NCBI GenBank assembly: GCA_016720745.1
Contig: JADKKA010000019.1
Span: 682,001-746,000 of the forward strand
DNA from: Chitinophagaceae bacterium
GTDB taxonomy: Bacteria; Bacteroidota; Bacteroidia; Chitinophagales; Chitinophagaceae
DNA: 64,000 nucleotides
Reading direction: 5' to 3'
The notes under the pieces are model-generated. The model was not told the origin of the DNA, did not search any database, and was given only the letters and a program-made list of their open reading frames with translations. Both the position numbers and the translations under genes were made by a program. Positions 36,521 to 45,885 of the stretch are shown in pieces (the first letter of the stretch is position 1; each line of letters begins with the position of its first letter).

Positions 36521-37441
36521 TTACTTGTCGTATTCTTTTACAATCTTAAAATCTTTGTCAAAGTCGAATGACATAACTAAGCCATATTCGGGATTTGATG
36601 TTTTCCGCTTCCTGAAATACCTGGCCGTGCCGTCTGCGAATTCCATTTTTATGATTACAGTTACATCCCAAAGGTCGGTTGGCATATTGTTAATGGTTAC
36701 ATTTCCTCCATTGGCGAAATCAGATAAATACGTTTTGTTTGCTGTCGTATTTATAGTAAAGTTCTGCACATTGCCGTAGTCCCATTTGGCAGGATCTTCG
36801 ATAAGTAAATAACCGACCAGGTAATTGTAATAATCCGCAAATGTTTTTGGTTTTTTTGTGATTTTTATGGCGACCCATTTGCCAGCTTCCTTGTCATGGT
36901 CCATTGTGCTGAATTTTACTTGTATAGCGTTTAGCCTGGGTCCTTTTTCCACCGGTGCGGCATTGGGTGATTTTACCGTAAAGCTTTTGTCAAAAGTTAT
37001 TCTGCCGCTGAAGTTACTCTTGGTAGCATAGTATATTTGATAATAGCCGGTAGTACCGCCGGGCATTTTTGCTCTTAATTCGCTTAACAGAAATTTATCG
37101 GAGAATACGCCCCCGTTATCGTACTGATGATCTATGCTGGCTAATTCTTTATTTGTGCCCACTTCCAGAATTTTGGCATGGCACAAATAAAATAATGCAT
37201 CTGTGGCAATTCGCATCATATCATCCTGTATCCAGGCATACAGGTATTTATGGGTTTCTTTAAAGCCATCACTAATGTCATAAGAAGCTACCGAAGGTTT
37301 ATAGCTGGCATACAGCGCCGCTTTCTGCTTGGCAGTTTCATTGAATTTGGCAATCTTTTGTTCACTTGTTATAGTGGTAACCTGGGCAGAGACACCGAAT
37401 TGAGCCGCCAGGTAAGTAATTATCAGTAAAAGCTTTTTCAT
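36521..37441 (-). CDS. Hypothetical secreted protein, 306 aa
   Basis: I start at 37441 (MKKLLLIITYLAAQFGVSAQ, a clean signal peptide) rather than at 37486. The mature protein begins with a helical, Ala/Lys-rich region (EQKIAKFNETAKQKAALYASY), then a mixed region with aromatic strands (GGTTGYYQIYYATKSNFSGR) and a C-terminal beta-rich portion (GGNVTINNMPTDLWDVTVII). I recognise no family. The stop is TAA, and the reading frame continues open behind it (see 35990-36520). It lies about 100 bp downstream of a histidine kinase gene on the same strand, so it could be part of that regulator's output. Confidence 0.75.
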   Translation of the reverse strand: MKKLLLIITYLAAQFGVSAQVTTITSEQKIAKFNETAKQKAALYASYKPSVASYDISDGFKETHKYLYAWIQDDMMRIATDALFYLCHAKILEVGTNKELASIDHQYDNGGVFSDKFLLSELRAKMPGGTTGYYQIYYATKSNFSGRITFDKSFTVKSPNAAPVEKGPRLNAIQVKFSTMDHDKEAGKWVAIKITKKPKTFADYYNYLVGYLLIEDPAKWDYGNVQNFTINTTANKTYLSDFANGGNVTINNMPTDLWDVTVIIKMEFADGTARYFRKRKTSNPEYGLVMSFDFDKDFKIVKEYDK

Positions 37442-37540
37442 GCTACTTGATTTTAGTAGCACAAACCTATTCCAATGGCCGGACACTTTTTTTAATAAAC
37501 CGATGAAAGGCCATTCAAAACCGATGAAGGTAATTTGTGG

Positions 37541-39625
37541 TTAAACCGCCTCCAGGCGGACTTCCACCTGGCTTCCTCCTTCTGAAGAAGTAGTGAATTT
37601 TACTGTAGCATTGATCTTTTGGGATAGTTCGTCTATCAGCCGTAGCCCAAGACCATTTCCAGTAGTAGTAGTCAATTCATTGGAAATAGCTTGCTGGTAC
37701 TGTGCCTGGGTAAACGGAATGCCGCCGTTTTTTATAAATAGGGTGAGGTAGCTGTTCTCCTGGCGGGCAAATATTTCAATGGTTCCGTTTTGCGGAGACG
37801 CTTTGATCGCATTTTGCAAAAGATTCCGGATGATGGTCTGTAAGAAATAGATATCAGTGTTGGCCATATCGGTTGGCTCAATTGTTTGCTGATAGCTGAT
37901 ATTTTTTGCCTCACTATTCAATTGTAATAATTGCTTACATGTTTCAATTACCGGCAGCAATGCGACAGGCTCCACCGATGTCTTAAATTCATTTAGTTGA
38001 GTTTTGCTCCAAAGCAGGAGATCTTCCATTGTCTCTAAAAGCGAGCCGGTAGCTGTTTGTATCTTATTACTCAGCTCATTTTTTTGTTCTGTATTCAGTG
38101 CATCCGGGTTCAGTTGTTGCAATTTTAAGAACTGATAAACCTGGCTAATGGGAGAACGAAGATCATGTCCGATAATGCTGAATAGTTTGGCTTTCGTCTG
38201 GTTGGCTTCTTCTAAATCGCTATTAAGCTTTGATAAGCTTCTGTTTTTTTTGTCTAGAAGCTTTGCAGTTTTCTTTTTATTTCTGTAAAAAGACACCAGC
38301 ATTAAAGCTAAAAGTGATAAAAGAACCAGCCCTGCAATTAAGCCAATCCTTTGTTTGCGGGCAGCAACTAGCTGAAGATTTTTTGATTCTATCTGTTTTT
38401 GCTTTTCTACCGTCCGGTAACGGGTTTCCTGATCGGCAAAGTTGATAGATTGTTTTTCCTTTACCATTTTTGTGGAGGCCTCTACATACTCATCATAATA
38501 CTCAAATGATTTATTGGCATCCTTTTTTTGCCATGCCTTGGCGAGATAGCGTAATATTTCCACATACAGTTCTGGTCCCACCTGCTGTGCAATTGATTTT
38601 GATTTTTCCAATTCGCTGATCGCAGTTTCATAGTCGCCTGTTTCGGTAGCATAAAACCCTTTTACCATCTGTGCCTGAAAAATAAAAAAAGCTAATTGAC
38701 TTTTTGTAGCGTTTGTATAGATTATATCGGCATAAATTTTTGCACTATCATATTTTTTCAGATTGATATAGGACAATGCTATGTTGCCATAGGGCTCTAC
38801 ATTTTCATTACCCACTTGATTTTTCATTGGGTATTTATTTTGAAGAATGTCAAGGTAAAACAAGGCCGAATCGGTTTTGTCATACCCCGGCATTGTGAAT
38901 ACTTCTATCATACTGTTCAGCCATAGTTTAGCATATGTTTCATGCTCCATAGCCATAGCTTTCCCTTTGTTTAAGACCTCTAAGGCTTTGTCAGGGTAAT
39001 TCATGCTTCGGTACACATTGCTCAGTAACACGCATAGGTTGGCATAGTCTTTTCTTTCCTTTGCATCTGTTAATCCGGCCAATTCATGAAGAGTCATGCC
39101 TTTTAAAAAATAATCCTGGGCTGTTCCAAAATACATTTGTCTTTGATAATTCAGGCCCAATGCTAAATAGGGGAGTAGCTTTTCTTTGTCAGGTACAGAT
39201 TCATTTTCAACTATGGCCTGGAGTTCTTTTTTATAGAGTTTGGCTTGGGCAGTATCGCCAATTTGCATATTAATTACCATCAGTGCCATGCCGCTTTTAC
39301 CCAAAAAATCGGTATTGGCCTGTGCTTTTGCCTCGTCAAAGCATTTTTTCTGAAACAACAATGCCGTATCAAATATCAATAGATTGTAGTTCGCGATGCC
39401 GGCATAATAATTCAGCGTTATTTTTTGCTCTGCAGATAGTGGTGATTTGCCTGCTAAATACGTCTCGGCAGTTTTTTTTAAATTGTCATAGTCTGCAACT
39501 TTATAGAACGAATCACAGGTGAAAAGTATGGCGTCTTTTTTTGCCGGTGCATCAGAATTTTGCGAAAACGAAATGTTGGAAACAACAAGGAGCAGTAACA
39601 GCAACTTACAGTAGCGCTTTTTCAT
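37541..39625 (-). CDS. TPR-containing sensor histidine kinase
   Basis: A 694-residue inner-membrane two-component sensor. Order: signal peptide (1-21), a periplasmic tetratricopeptide-type helical sensor region (about 30-380), a coiled region, one transmembrane helix (about 427-446), a coiled linker, a HisKA dimerisation domain with phospho-acceptor H487 (GHDLRSPIS), and a HATPase domain (NLLQNAIKAS, then GNGLGLRLIDEL). The start codon overlaps the stop of the LytTR regulator gene (TAATG), so the two are translationally coupled. Pairing a HisKA kinase with a LytTR regulator is less usual than pairing with a His_kinase (LytS-type) sensor, but occurs in Bacteroidota. Confidence 0.95.
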   Translation of the reverse strand: MKKRYCKLLLLLLVVSNISFSQNSDAPAKKDAILFTCDSFYKVADYDNLKKTAETYLAGKSPLSAEQKITLNYYAGIANYNLLIFDTALLFQKKCFDEAKAQANTDFLGKSGMALMVINMQIGDTAQAKLYKKELQAIVENESVPDKEKLLPYLALGLNYQRQMYFGTAQDYFLKGMTLHELAGLTDAKERKDYANLCVLLSNVYRSMNYPDKALEVLNKGKAMAMEHETYAKLWLNSMIEVFTMPGYDKTDSALFYLDILQNKYPMKNQVGNENVEPYGNIALSYINLKKYDSAKIYADIIYTNATKSQLAFFIFQAQMVKGFYATETGDYETAISELEKSKSIAQQVGPELYVEILRYLAKAWQKKDANKSFEYYDEYVEASTKMVKEKQSINFADQETRYRTVEKQKQIESKNLQLVAARKQRIGLIAGLVLLSLLALMLVSFYRNKKKTAKLLDKKNRSLSKLNSDLEEANQTKAKLFSIIGHDLRSPISQVYQFLKLQQLNPDALNTEQKNELSNKIQTATGSLLETMEDLLLWSKTQLNEFKTSVEPVALLPVIETCKQLLQLNSEAKNISYQQTIEPTDMANTDIYFLQTIIRNLLQNAIKASPQNGTIEIFARQENSYLTLFIKNGGIPFTQAQYQQAISNELTTTTGNGLGLRLIDELSQKINATVKFTTSSEGGSQVEVRLEAV

Positions 39626-40341
39626 TATCCAATTTTTAGTTGATGTATTGCTGATTTATAGGTTTTGCCTATCGGAATGGTGTTATTTCCACAAATGAGT
39701 TGCCGGGTGTGTACTTCTTTTATCTTTTGCACTGCGACGGCATAACTACGATGTATGCGTAAAAAATTTTCCGGAGAAAGATTAGCCAGAAAATCTGTTA
39801 GTGTACTTAACGTCAGGTAGCTTTTCTTGTCCGTTACTACTTTGGTATAGTCCTGCATTGCTTCCAGATAGATAATATCTTGCTGCGACAGTTTTATGTG
39901 GTTATGCCCTTCTTTTATTGTCAGCGATTCTTTTTCAAAGAGCACCTGATAGGAAATGGCCTTTTGTTTCATGTCCCAGTATTCCTCAATCCGCCTGGCC
40001 GTATGAGAGAAGCGTTCTGCCGTCAATGGTTTTAAAATATAATCCAGTGCAGAGAGCTCAAAACCTTCCAGGGCAAATTCGGGATGAGAAGTGATAAAGA
40101 TGGCGATTGGCACTTTTCCCTTTAGTGCTCTTAAAATGTCAAGACCTGTTTGGCCGGACATTTCAATATCCAGAAAAACCAGATCGGGGTGAAGGGTATC
40201 AATACCAGCTAGCCCTTCAGCAGGGGTGGAGAAACTGCCGGCATGTTGAAGAAAGGGGAAAATGGACGCATATTCCTTCAAAATTAACAGGTCAACAGGA
40301 TTGTCGTCGATAGAAATGTAGCGGATGGTGTTTTGAATCAA
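39625..40341 (-). CDS. LytTR family response regulator
   Basis: A 238-residue cytosolic regulator. The receiver domain (about 5-125) has the acidic pair DD at 12-13, phospho-acceptor D58 (VFLDIEMSG) and the conserved lysine in YILKPL. The C-terminal LytTR DNA-binding domain (about 140-238) shows DIIYLEAMQDYTKVVT and FLRIHRSYAVAV. The start appears to be a TTG at 40341; a TATATTTG element on the minus strand (40368-40361) lies about 20 bp before it. It is the first gene of a regulator-kinase operon, and its target genes may be the exported hypothetical genes that follow. Confidence 0.93.
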   Translation of the reverse strand: MIQNTIRYISIDDNPVDLLILKEYASIFPFLQHAGSFSTPAEGLAGIDTLHPDLVFLDIEMSGQTGLDILRALKGKVPIAIFITSHPEFALEGFELSALDYILKPLTAERFSHTARRIEEYWDMKQKAISYQVLFEKESLTIKEGHNHIKLSQQDIIYLEAMQDYTKVVTDKKSYLTLSTLTDFLANLSPENFLRIHRSYAVAVQKIKEVHTRQLICGNNTIPIGKTYKSAIHQLKIG

Positions 40342-40360
40342 ATTGCCTTATTATCAAATT

Positions 40361-40368
40361 CAAATATA
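40361..40368 (-). promoter_or_regulatory. Putative -7 element of the regulator-kinase operon
   Basis: TATATTTG on the minus strand matches TAnnTTTG; a -33 box at 19-20 bp is not clear. Confidence 0.4.
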
Positions 40369-40418
40369 AGGGTTTGTATTAGCTTTTTTTCCGAAATTTG
40401 CCCCACTAATTAACAATT

Positions 40419-41690
40419 ATGATCGATATCAAAGTGCCAACAGTAGGAGAGTCCATCAGTGAAGTGACTTTACTGAAATGGTTGAAAAAAAGTGGCGACT
40501 ACGTGGAAAGAGATGAAGTGATCGCTGAACTGGAAAGTGAGAAAGCTACTTTTGAAGTGAATGCTGAACAGGCCGGTGTTATCACCCTGGCTGGTGTCAG
40601 TGAAGGAGATACCATCAAAATTGGTGATCATCTGGCTAGTATTGATGAGTCAGCCGCCAAACCTGCAGCAGCAGCTGCACCTAAAGCGGAACTGCCTGCA
40701 GATAAAAAAGCGCCTGCTGCAGAACCACAGGCAGAAAAAACAACGGCCTCCTCTGCTCCGGTAACATCGGTGCCGAATGACGTGCCTGCTGCTGAGGCAG
40801 GTATAAAAGCCAGTCCGGTAGCATCGGCTATGATCGCTGATAAAAAAATTGACCCTAAATCAGTTACTGCAACCGGACCTTCCGGAAAGATCCTGAAAGA
40901 TGATGTATTGGCGGCACTGTCCAATCCGGGCAAACAGCCATTCAAAGGAGCGGAATTGTACAGCCGCAATGTGCGGAATGAAAAGATGAGCAATCTTCGG
41001 AAAACTATTTCACGCAGACTTGTTGAAGCCAAGAATACCACGGCCATGCTCACTACTTTCAATGAAGTGGACATGGGACGGATCATGGAAATCAGAACTA
41101 AGTACAAGGATAAATTCAAGGAAGCCCATGGGGTCGGATTGGGATTCATGAGCTTTTTTGCAAAAGCCTGTGCCATTGCCTTATCTGAATGGCCGGCCGT
41201 GAATGCATTTATTGACGGAGACAATCTCGTTTACCACGACTATGCAGATATCAGTATAGCGGTAAGTACCCCACGCGGCCTTACTGTACCCGTCATCAGG
41301 AATGTGGAAAGCCTCAGCATGGCAGAGATCGAGAAAAAAGTAATCGAGCTGGCAGGTAAGGCCAGGGATAGTAAACTGACTACCGAAGAACTCACCGGCG
41401 GTACATTCACGATCACCAATGGAGGTGTATTCGGTTCTCTGATGAGTACACCCATTATCAATATCCCCCAAAGTGCGATCCTGGGGATGCATAAAATTCA
41501 GGACAGACCCATGGTCGTAAACGGTCAGGTAGTGGTACGTCCCATGATGTACCTGGCACTCAGCTATGACCACCGGGTCATCGATGGCCGCGAGTCGGTA
41601 AGTTTTCTGGTAAGAGTAAAAGAATTACTGGAGAACCCCGAGCAAATCCTGATCGGGAAAGATCCGGTAAAGACCCTGCTGGAATTATAA
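40419..41690 (+). CDS. sucB: Dihydrolipoyl succinyltransferase (E2 of 2-oxoglutarate dehydrogenase)
   Basis: A 423-residue core subunit that transfers succinyl groups from lipoamide to CoA. The lipoyl domain is at 1-75 with the modified lysine K42 in ELESEKATFEVN. It is followed by an Ala/Pro/Lys linker (about 80-125), the peripheral subunit-binding domain (about 130-165; ASPVASAMIADKKIDPKSV) and the catalytic domain, with the active-site SYDHRVIDGRESVSFL near the C-terminus. The FNEVDMGRIMEIR motif identifies the 2-oxoglutarate rather than the pyruvate type. It is divergent from the regulator-kinase operon. Confidence 0.96.
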   Translation: MIDIKVPTVGESISEVTLLKWLKKSGDYVERDEVIAELESEKATFEVNAEQAGVITLAGVSEGDTIKIGDHLASIDESAAKPAAAAAPKAELPADKKAPAAEPQAEKTTASSAPVTSVPNDVPAAEAGIKASPVASAMIADKKIDPKSVTATGPSGKILKDDVLAALSNPGKQPFKGAELYSRNVRNEKMSNLRKTISRRLVEAKNTTAMLTTFNEVDMGRIMEIRTKYKDKFKEAHGVGLGFMSFFAKACAIALSEWPAVNAFIDGDNLVYHDYADISIAVSTPRGLTVPVIRNVESLSMAEIEKKVIELAGKARDSKLTTEELTGGTFTITNGGVFGSLMSTPIINIPQSAILGMHKIQDRPMVVNGQVVVRPMMYLALSYDHRVIDGRESVSFLVRVKELLENPEQILIGKDPVKTLLEL

Positions 41691-41738
41691 TAAGCAGGAC
41701 TTTCATTACGGCCTGCTGCGCTTTACGTACTTTGCAGC

Positions 41739-42908
41739 GTGAGCCGTTACTATTCTTATCTCAATACCGCTGAAAATATCCTGCAACAATACAGGGGGGC
41801 AGAGCCATTTGCGATATTCATTAAAAAATTTTTTGCGGCTGAAAAAAAATATGGCTCCGGTGACAGGAAGATGATCAGTCATTTGTGTTACTGTTATTTC
41901 CGGACAGCCACATTATTTCCCGATATTGCCTTGCAGGAAAAACTAGTAAAGGGCCTTTTTCTTTGCAGCGATCAACCTTCAGACATCATTTCTTTGGTAC
42001 ATCCCGAATGGGTGGACATGCTGTCTAAATCCCCGAAAGAAAAGCTGGAGTTTCTGGCTTGTAAAAAGAACCTGGCAGATATCTTTCCCTTTATTTCAGA
42101 ATGCAGTAATGACATCAATCCTGAGGCATTTGCGATTTCGCATTTATCACAGCCAGATCTTTTTATTCGTATCAGACCAGGGTTTGAAAAACTGGTCCCG
42201 GAGAAATTAGAAAAAGCCGGAATACCTTTTCGTCAAATCAATGAGTCAGCCATCGCTGTAGCCAATGGGGCAAAACTGGACAATTGTCTGCAGCCCGACC
42301 GGGAAGCCGTGATCCAGGACCTGAGTTCGCAAAGGGTGGGGGAATTAATGCAGACAATTAAGTTTACTGAAAACAGGCCTGTTCGAATATGGGATTGCTG
42401 TGCGGCCAGCGGAGGTAAATCGATTATGGCAGTGGACCTGATTAAAAATCCGATCCTGACAGTAAGTGATATTCGGGAGTCAATCCTTGCCAACCTGACT
42501 AAAAGATTCCAGGCTGCCGGTATCACCCGTTATCATCCATTTAAAGCAGACCTCACCAAGCCTGAACAGTTACCTGATGAACAATATGACCTCGTGATCG
42601 CAGATGTTCCCTGCAGCGGAAGTGGTACCTGGGGACGTACACCAGAGCAACTGATTTATTTTACGCTACCTGAATTGGCCGGCTATGTAGACAGGCAGCA
42701 AAAAATAATTTTAAATGCCTTTAAAAAAGTAGCCAGTGCTGGTTATTTTCTGTATATAACCTGTTCCGTTTTCAAAAATGAAAATGAAGAGATGATGGCT
42801 TTTATTCAAAAGGAAACAAACATGGAACTGGTTGCCTCCCGATTACTCAGGGGCTATGAGGAAAAAGCCGATAGTATGTACATGGCTTTATTTAAACGGA
42901 ATTTATAA
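41739..42908 (+). CDS. NOL1/NOP2/Sun (RsmB-type) RNA m5C methyltransferase
   Basis: A 389-residue SAM-dependent RNA methyltransferase starting at a GTG. The N-terminal ~150 residues are the helical RNA-binding part. SAM-binding motif I is IWDCCAASGGKS (about 218-229). The two catalytic cysteine motifs are DVPCSGSGTWG and YITCSVFKNENEE. These enzymes make 5-methylcytosine in rRNA or tRNA. RsmB-like activity on 16S rRNA is plausible, but the RNA target cannot be assigned from sequence alone. It overlaps the convergent S8 peptidase gene by 6 bp. Confidence 0.9.
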   Translation: MSRYYSYLNTAENILQQYRGAEPFAIFIKKFFAAEKKYGSGDRKMISHLCYCYFRTATLFPDIALQEKLVKGLFLCSDQPSDIISLVHPEWVDMLSKSPKEKLEFLACKKNLADIFPFISECSNDINPEAFAISHLSQPDLFIRIRPGFEKLVPEKLEKAGIPFRQINESAIAVANGAKLDNCLQPDREAVIQDLSSQRVGELMQTIKFTENRPVRIWDCCAASGGKSIMAVDLIKNPILTVSDIRESILANLTKRFQAAGITRYHPFKADLTKPEQLPDEQYDLVIADVPCSGSGTWGRTPEQLIYFTLPELAGYVDRQQKIILNAFKKVASAGYFLYITCSVFKNENEEMMAFIQKETNMELVASRLLRGYEEKADSMYMALFKRNL

Positions 42909-44903
42909 TCTGATCAGTTCAGCGGTACCTAATGGCCTGCTGCCATTCATGACCCGGATATAGTATTTGCCTGCGGGCCATTGCTGAACAGAGATCTCTA
43001 TCGTTTTTTTGCCGCTTCCTTTTGAGGATTGAAGCTGTACGATCAAACTCCCTTTTTCATCAAAAACATTGATAGGCATTTGTGCAATGGCCTGTGGCGT
43101 TTCCACCACCAGTGTAACCGTTTGTCCGGTTACGGGGTTAGGCTGGATATATACTTGTTTGTCTGTCTGTCCCGGATTACCAACCGCAGTTACCACACAG
43201 GCGGTACCAATGTTGATTGTAGTGGTATCAATATAAACAGCTGTAAAACCGGCCGTGGCAGTATCAATAATCTGCCGGATACGGTAGGAGTAATTGCCCA
43301 CGGAACCATTGTTCAGGTCATTGTTATACTGATAAGTCCGGTTATTAAGAATGGTGCCGGTCTGGGCCGGAACATCTGCAATTTTGGTGTACACGGTTTC
43401 TCCCGGTGCTTTGCGTTCTACTTCATACTTCATCGCACTTACGTCCTTACTGTTCCAGTTAATAGTAATGCGGCAGCCGCTGGCAGAAGAGTTTGAAGTG
43501 GCATATTCTGTTAGCAGGGATGCAAAAGCGGTTTTCAGATTGGGAATGCCATAACCAATCCGGTCATCGGGTGTAGTTGATATGCTGCCTGCTTGCTGCA
43601 GTGCATGAATGATCTTCATATTATTATAAGCAGGGAAGGCCTGCCAGAGACAGGTGGCGAGTCCGGCCATATTCGGACAGGCAAACGAAGTACCGTTGCT
43701 GGTGCCGATGGTATTGTTGGTAGCATGTACAATAGCGTTAACACCGACCGATGCCATATTGGGTTTTATCTGCCCATCACTGGAAGGTCCGTAGCTGGAG
43801 AATCCTCCGATGGTACCATTTGAACTGACGGCGCCAACGGCTACCACACTATCTGCATCAGAAGGGGAAATCAGATAATGCCAGGGTTTATTGCCTTCAT
43901 TGCCTGCTGCGACAAAAACGAGTAACCCTTTCCTGGCAGCAATATCAGCCCCTTTGGCACTGATAGTGGTATTGCCATCCATATTGGCATAGGTATAATT
44001 GAGTGCCGCATTATCGAATGTAAAATATCCAAGTGAGCTTGATATCACATCTGCTCCGGTACTATCAGAACGTTCTGCACCACAGACCCAGTTAAATTCT
44101 TCTATCGGGTATTCACTGGCATTATCTTCTGTTTGGTATAACCAGAAACTGGCCTTGGGTGCTTTCCCTACAAACTGACCGGGTATATTGGCAGCGATGG
44201 TAGACAAACAATTCATCCCATGGCTGCCATCGTTGGCTACATTTTGTTCCCGGGCTACAAAATCCCAGGTACCCAGCACCTGGCCATTCGTATTGATACT
44301 GTCAAAAGCTGACAATGCGGTGTAATTGCTGAAGCCATTATCGAGCATGGCTATTTGCATCCCCTGCCCCCTTAAGCCGATATTATGAAGGAACTCCCCA
44401 TTATGGAGGCGAATTTCGCTGTATGGGAAAGCGCCATAATTATAGTAATCTGCGGTACTGCCACCCGGTCTGCCCTGTACCGGCGGTAGCGGATCAACAG
44501 GTTCCCATTTTGATTGAGCAGTTCTGCCTGCTTCTTCTCTTGCGGCAATACCTGCTGTTCCCTGAACAAAGGGAAGTGCATTGATCGCAGTGATAGCAGC
44601 CGCATCACTGGTTTGAATCGTGACACCATTGATCCATCGGGAAACATTCAGCAGGGTTACATTGGGGATGGCCCTGACCTGGTTGATATAAGATGGTGTA
44701 ACGGGTAAATCGGAACTGTCGATAGCAATACCATACCGGGTGCGCCGGTCAATCGCCCTTTGCGAAAGGAAAACGGTTGGATTGGAAAAACTATAAGGTG
44801 AGCCCCCTTTATTTTTAAAACGAATAATGTACCGGGTAAACTGGGCACCGGATTCATGTATCACCGCCAGGGTGAGAAAAAGTAAAAGGATGGATCTTTT
44901 CAT
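42903..44903 (-). CDS. S8 subtilisin-family serine peptidase with T9SS tail
   Basis: A 666-residue secreted protease: signal peptide (1-20), an inhibitor-like propeptide (about 22-120), and a subtilase domain with catalytic triad D188 (IAMLDNGFS), H229 (DGSHGMNC) and S406 (GTSFACPNMAG). N335 (AAGNEG) forms the oxyanion hole. A fibronectin-like segment (about 480-570) follows, then a type IX sorting domain (about 587-666; VYIQPNPVTGQTVTLVVE) that directs export through the T9SS. A TAACTTTG element lies 17 bp upstream on the minus strand. It should act outside the cell on proteins. Confidence 0.96.
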   Translation of the reverse strand: MKRSILLLFLTLAVIHESGAQFTRYIIRFKNKGGSPYSFSNPTVFLSQRAIDRRTRYGIAIDSSDLPVTPSYINQVRAIPNVTLLNVSRWINGVTIQTSDAAAITAINALPFVQGTAGIAAREEAGRTAQSKWEPVDPLPPVQGRPGGSTADYYNYGAFPYSEIRLHNGEFLHNIGLRGQGMQIAMLDNGFSNYTALSAFDSINTNGQVLGTWDFVAREQNVANDGSHGMNCLSTIAANIPGQFVGKAPKASFWLYQTEDNASEYPIEEFNWVCGAERSDSTGADVISSSLGYFTFDNAALNYTYANMDGNTTISAKGADIAARKGLLVFVAAGNEGNKPWHYLISPSDADSVVAVGAVSSNGTIGGFSSYGPSSDGQIKPNMASVGVNAIVHATNNTIGTSNGTSFACPNMAGLATCLWQAFPAYNNMKIIHALQQAGSISTTPDDRIGYGIPNLKTAFASLLTEYATSNSSASGCRITINWNSKDVSAMKYEVERKAPGETVYTKIADVPAQTGTILNNRTYQYNNDLNNGSVGNYSYRIRQIIDTATAGFTAVYIDTTTINIGTACVVTAVGNPGQTDKQVYIQPNPVTGQTVTLVVETPQAIAQMPINVFDEKGSLIVQLQSSKGSGKKTIEISVQQWPAGKYYIRVMNGSRPLGTAELIRL

Positions 44904-44919
44904 GCAAAATCTTATCCTC

Positions 44920-44927
44920 CAAAGTTA
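44920..44927 (-). promoter_or_regulatory. Putative -7 element of the subtilase gene
   Basis: TAACTTTG on the minus strand, matching TAnnTTTG, 16 nt before the ATG at 44903. Confidence 0.4.
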
Positions 44928-44943
44928 AGGCAATTAACCAGTA

Positions 44944-45714
44944 TCAGTTATGGTCAATCATCCACATGGTAAGCCCAAAACCGGACTTTGAAGGGCCGGC
45001 AGGATTGCCTTCGTTGGGCTGTTGCTCCCAAAGAATGAAATCCCTGTATACCAGGCCGATGCCTTTAGAATACCTTTCTACTGACCTGTTGATGGAAGCG
45101 TAAGCCCCGTTAACCACAATCGGGACATTAAAGGCTTCATCAGCCTGTTCTACGGTGATCACATCACTGTAGTTCTTGCCCTGATAACTGAATGAGGCGG
45201 GTTCGCCGTCATAAAAGAAATCCCAGTCATCGATATTGTCATCATTATTAAAATTGAATAAACTGGCAAAGGGGTCTACAGGGAGGTGGCGGTTGCCTTT
45301 CCAGCTGAAACCATTTTTGATAGGGAGATGGAGTTTGATAACACGCAAATTATCATCAATCACTTCTAATTGATCAGACAAGACGGTAACAAAATAACTG
45401 CCGTTGGCCTGCCAGGGTTGCAATCCTGCAGAATCACGGATATAACGAAATACCCGGTAGGAGGGTCGGCCAAGATTATCAGTAATCAATGCATCTACCT
45501 GATGTTTTACCTGGTATTTGTGTACTTCAATGGCCCGGCCAAAATTGGTAAAGACCGTCGAATCCAAACGATAGGTAATGTATTTTCCTGCTGCCAGGGA
45601 GGTGTAATAATCATTGAGGGAGGCCGTAGTCAGTTCTTCTTTTTCATTGCAAGAAAAAAGGACAGGGCTGCAAGTCGCCAGGATAAACAGGCGGAGGATG
45701 GAGCTGAATCTCAT
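44944..45714 (-). CDS. Hypothetical lipoprotein, 256 aa
   Basis: The start at 45714 gives a lipoprotein signal (MRFSSILRLFILATCSPVLF then lipidated C22, SCNEKEE). The longer frame from 45840 adds 42 residues that hide this signal. The mature part is beta-rich with many aromatic residues (GKYITYRLDSTVFTNFGRAI, IDDWDFFYDGEPASFSYQGK) and ends GFGLTMWMIDHN. No family is named with confidence. It lies between mnmA and the subtilase gene on the same strand, and is probably an outer-membrane lipoprotein. Confidence 0.8.
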   Translation of the reverse strand: MRFSSILRLFILATCSPVLFSCNEKEELTTASLNDYYTSLAAGKYITYRLDSTVFTNFGRAIEVHKYQVKHQVDALITDNLGRPSYRVFRYIRDSAGLQPWQANGSYFVTVLSDQLEVIDDNLRVIKLHLPIKNGFSWKGNRHLPVDPFASLFNFNNDDNIDDWDFFYDGEPASFSYQGKNYSDVITVEQADEAFNVPIVVNGAYASINRSVERYSKGIGLVYRDFILWEQQPNEGNPAGPSKSGFGLTMWMIDHN

Positions 45715-45826
45715 AAGTGGTTTTTCGCTGTTCACGGATAAAAAAGCTTGGTTTACAACTAGTTTACCAGGGTTTCGGATGCCGGCTTTTCTGACTGCCG
45801 GTTGGATGGTTAAAGTTACAAACAAA

Positions 45827-45856
45827 AAGCGGGGATTCATAGTCCCCGCTTAATAA
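45827..45856 (-). terminator. mnmA terminator
   Basis: On the minus strand AAGCGGGGA pairs with TCCCCGCTT around a short loop, then a T tract (45828-45821). It lies 30 bp behind the mnmA stop. Confidence 0.85.
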
Positions 45857-45885
45857 CGCATATTTTCCTGCTTTATTGCCTGATT

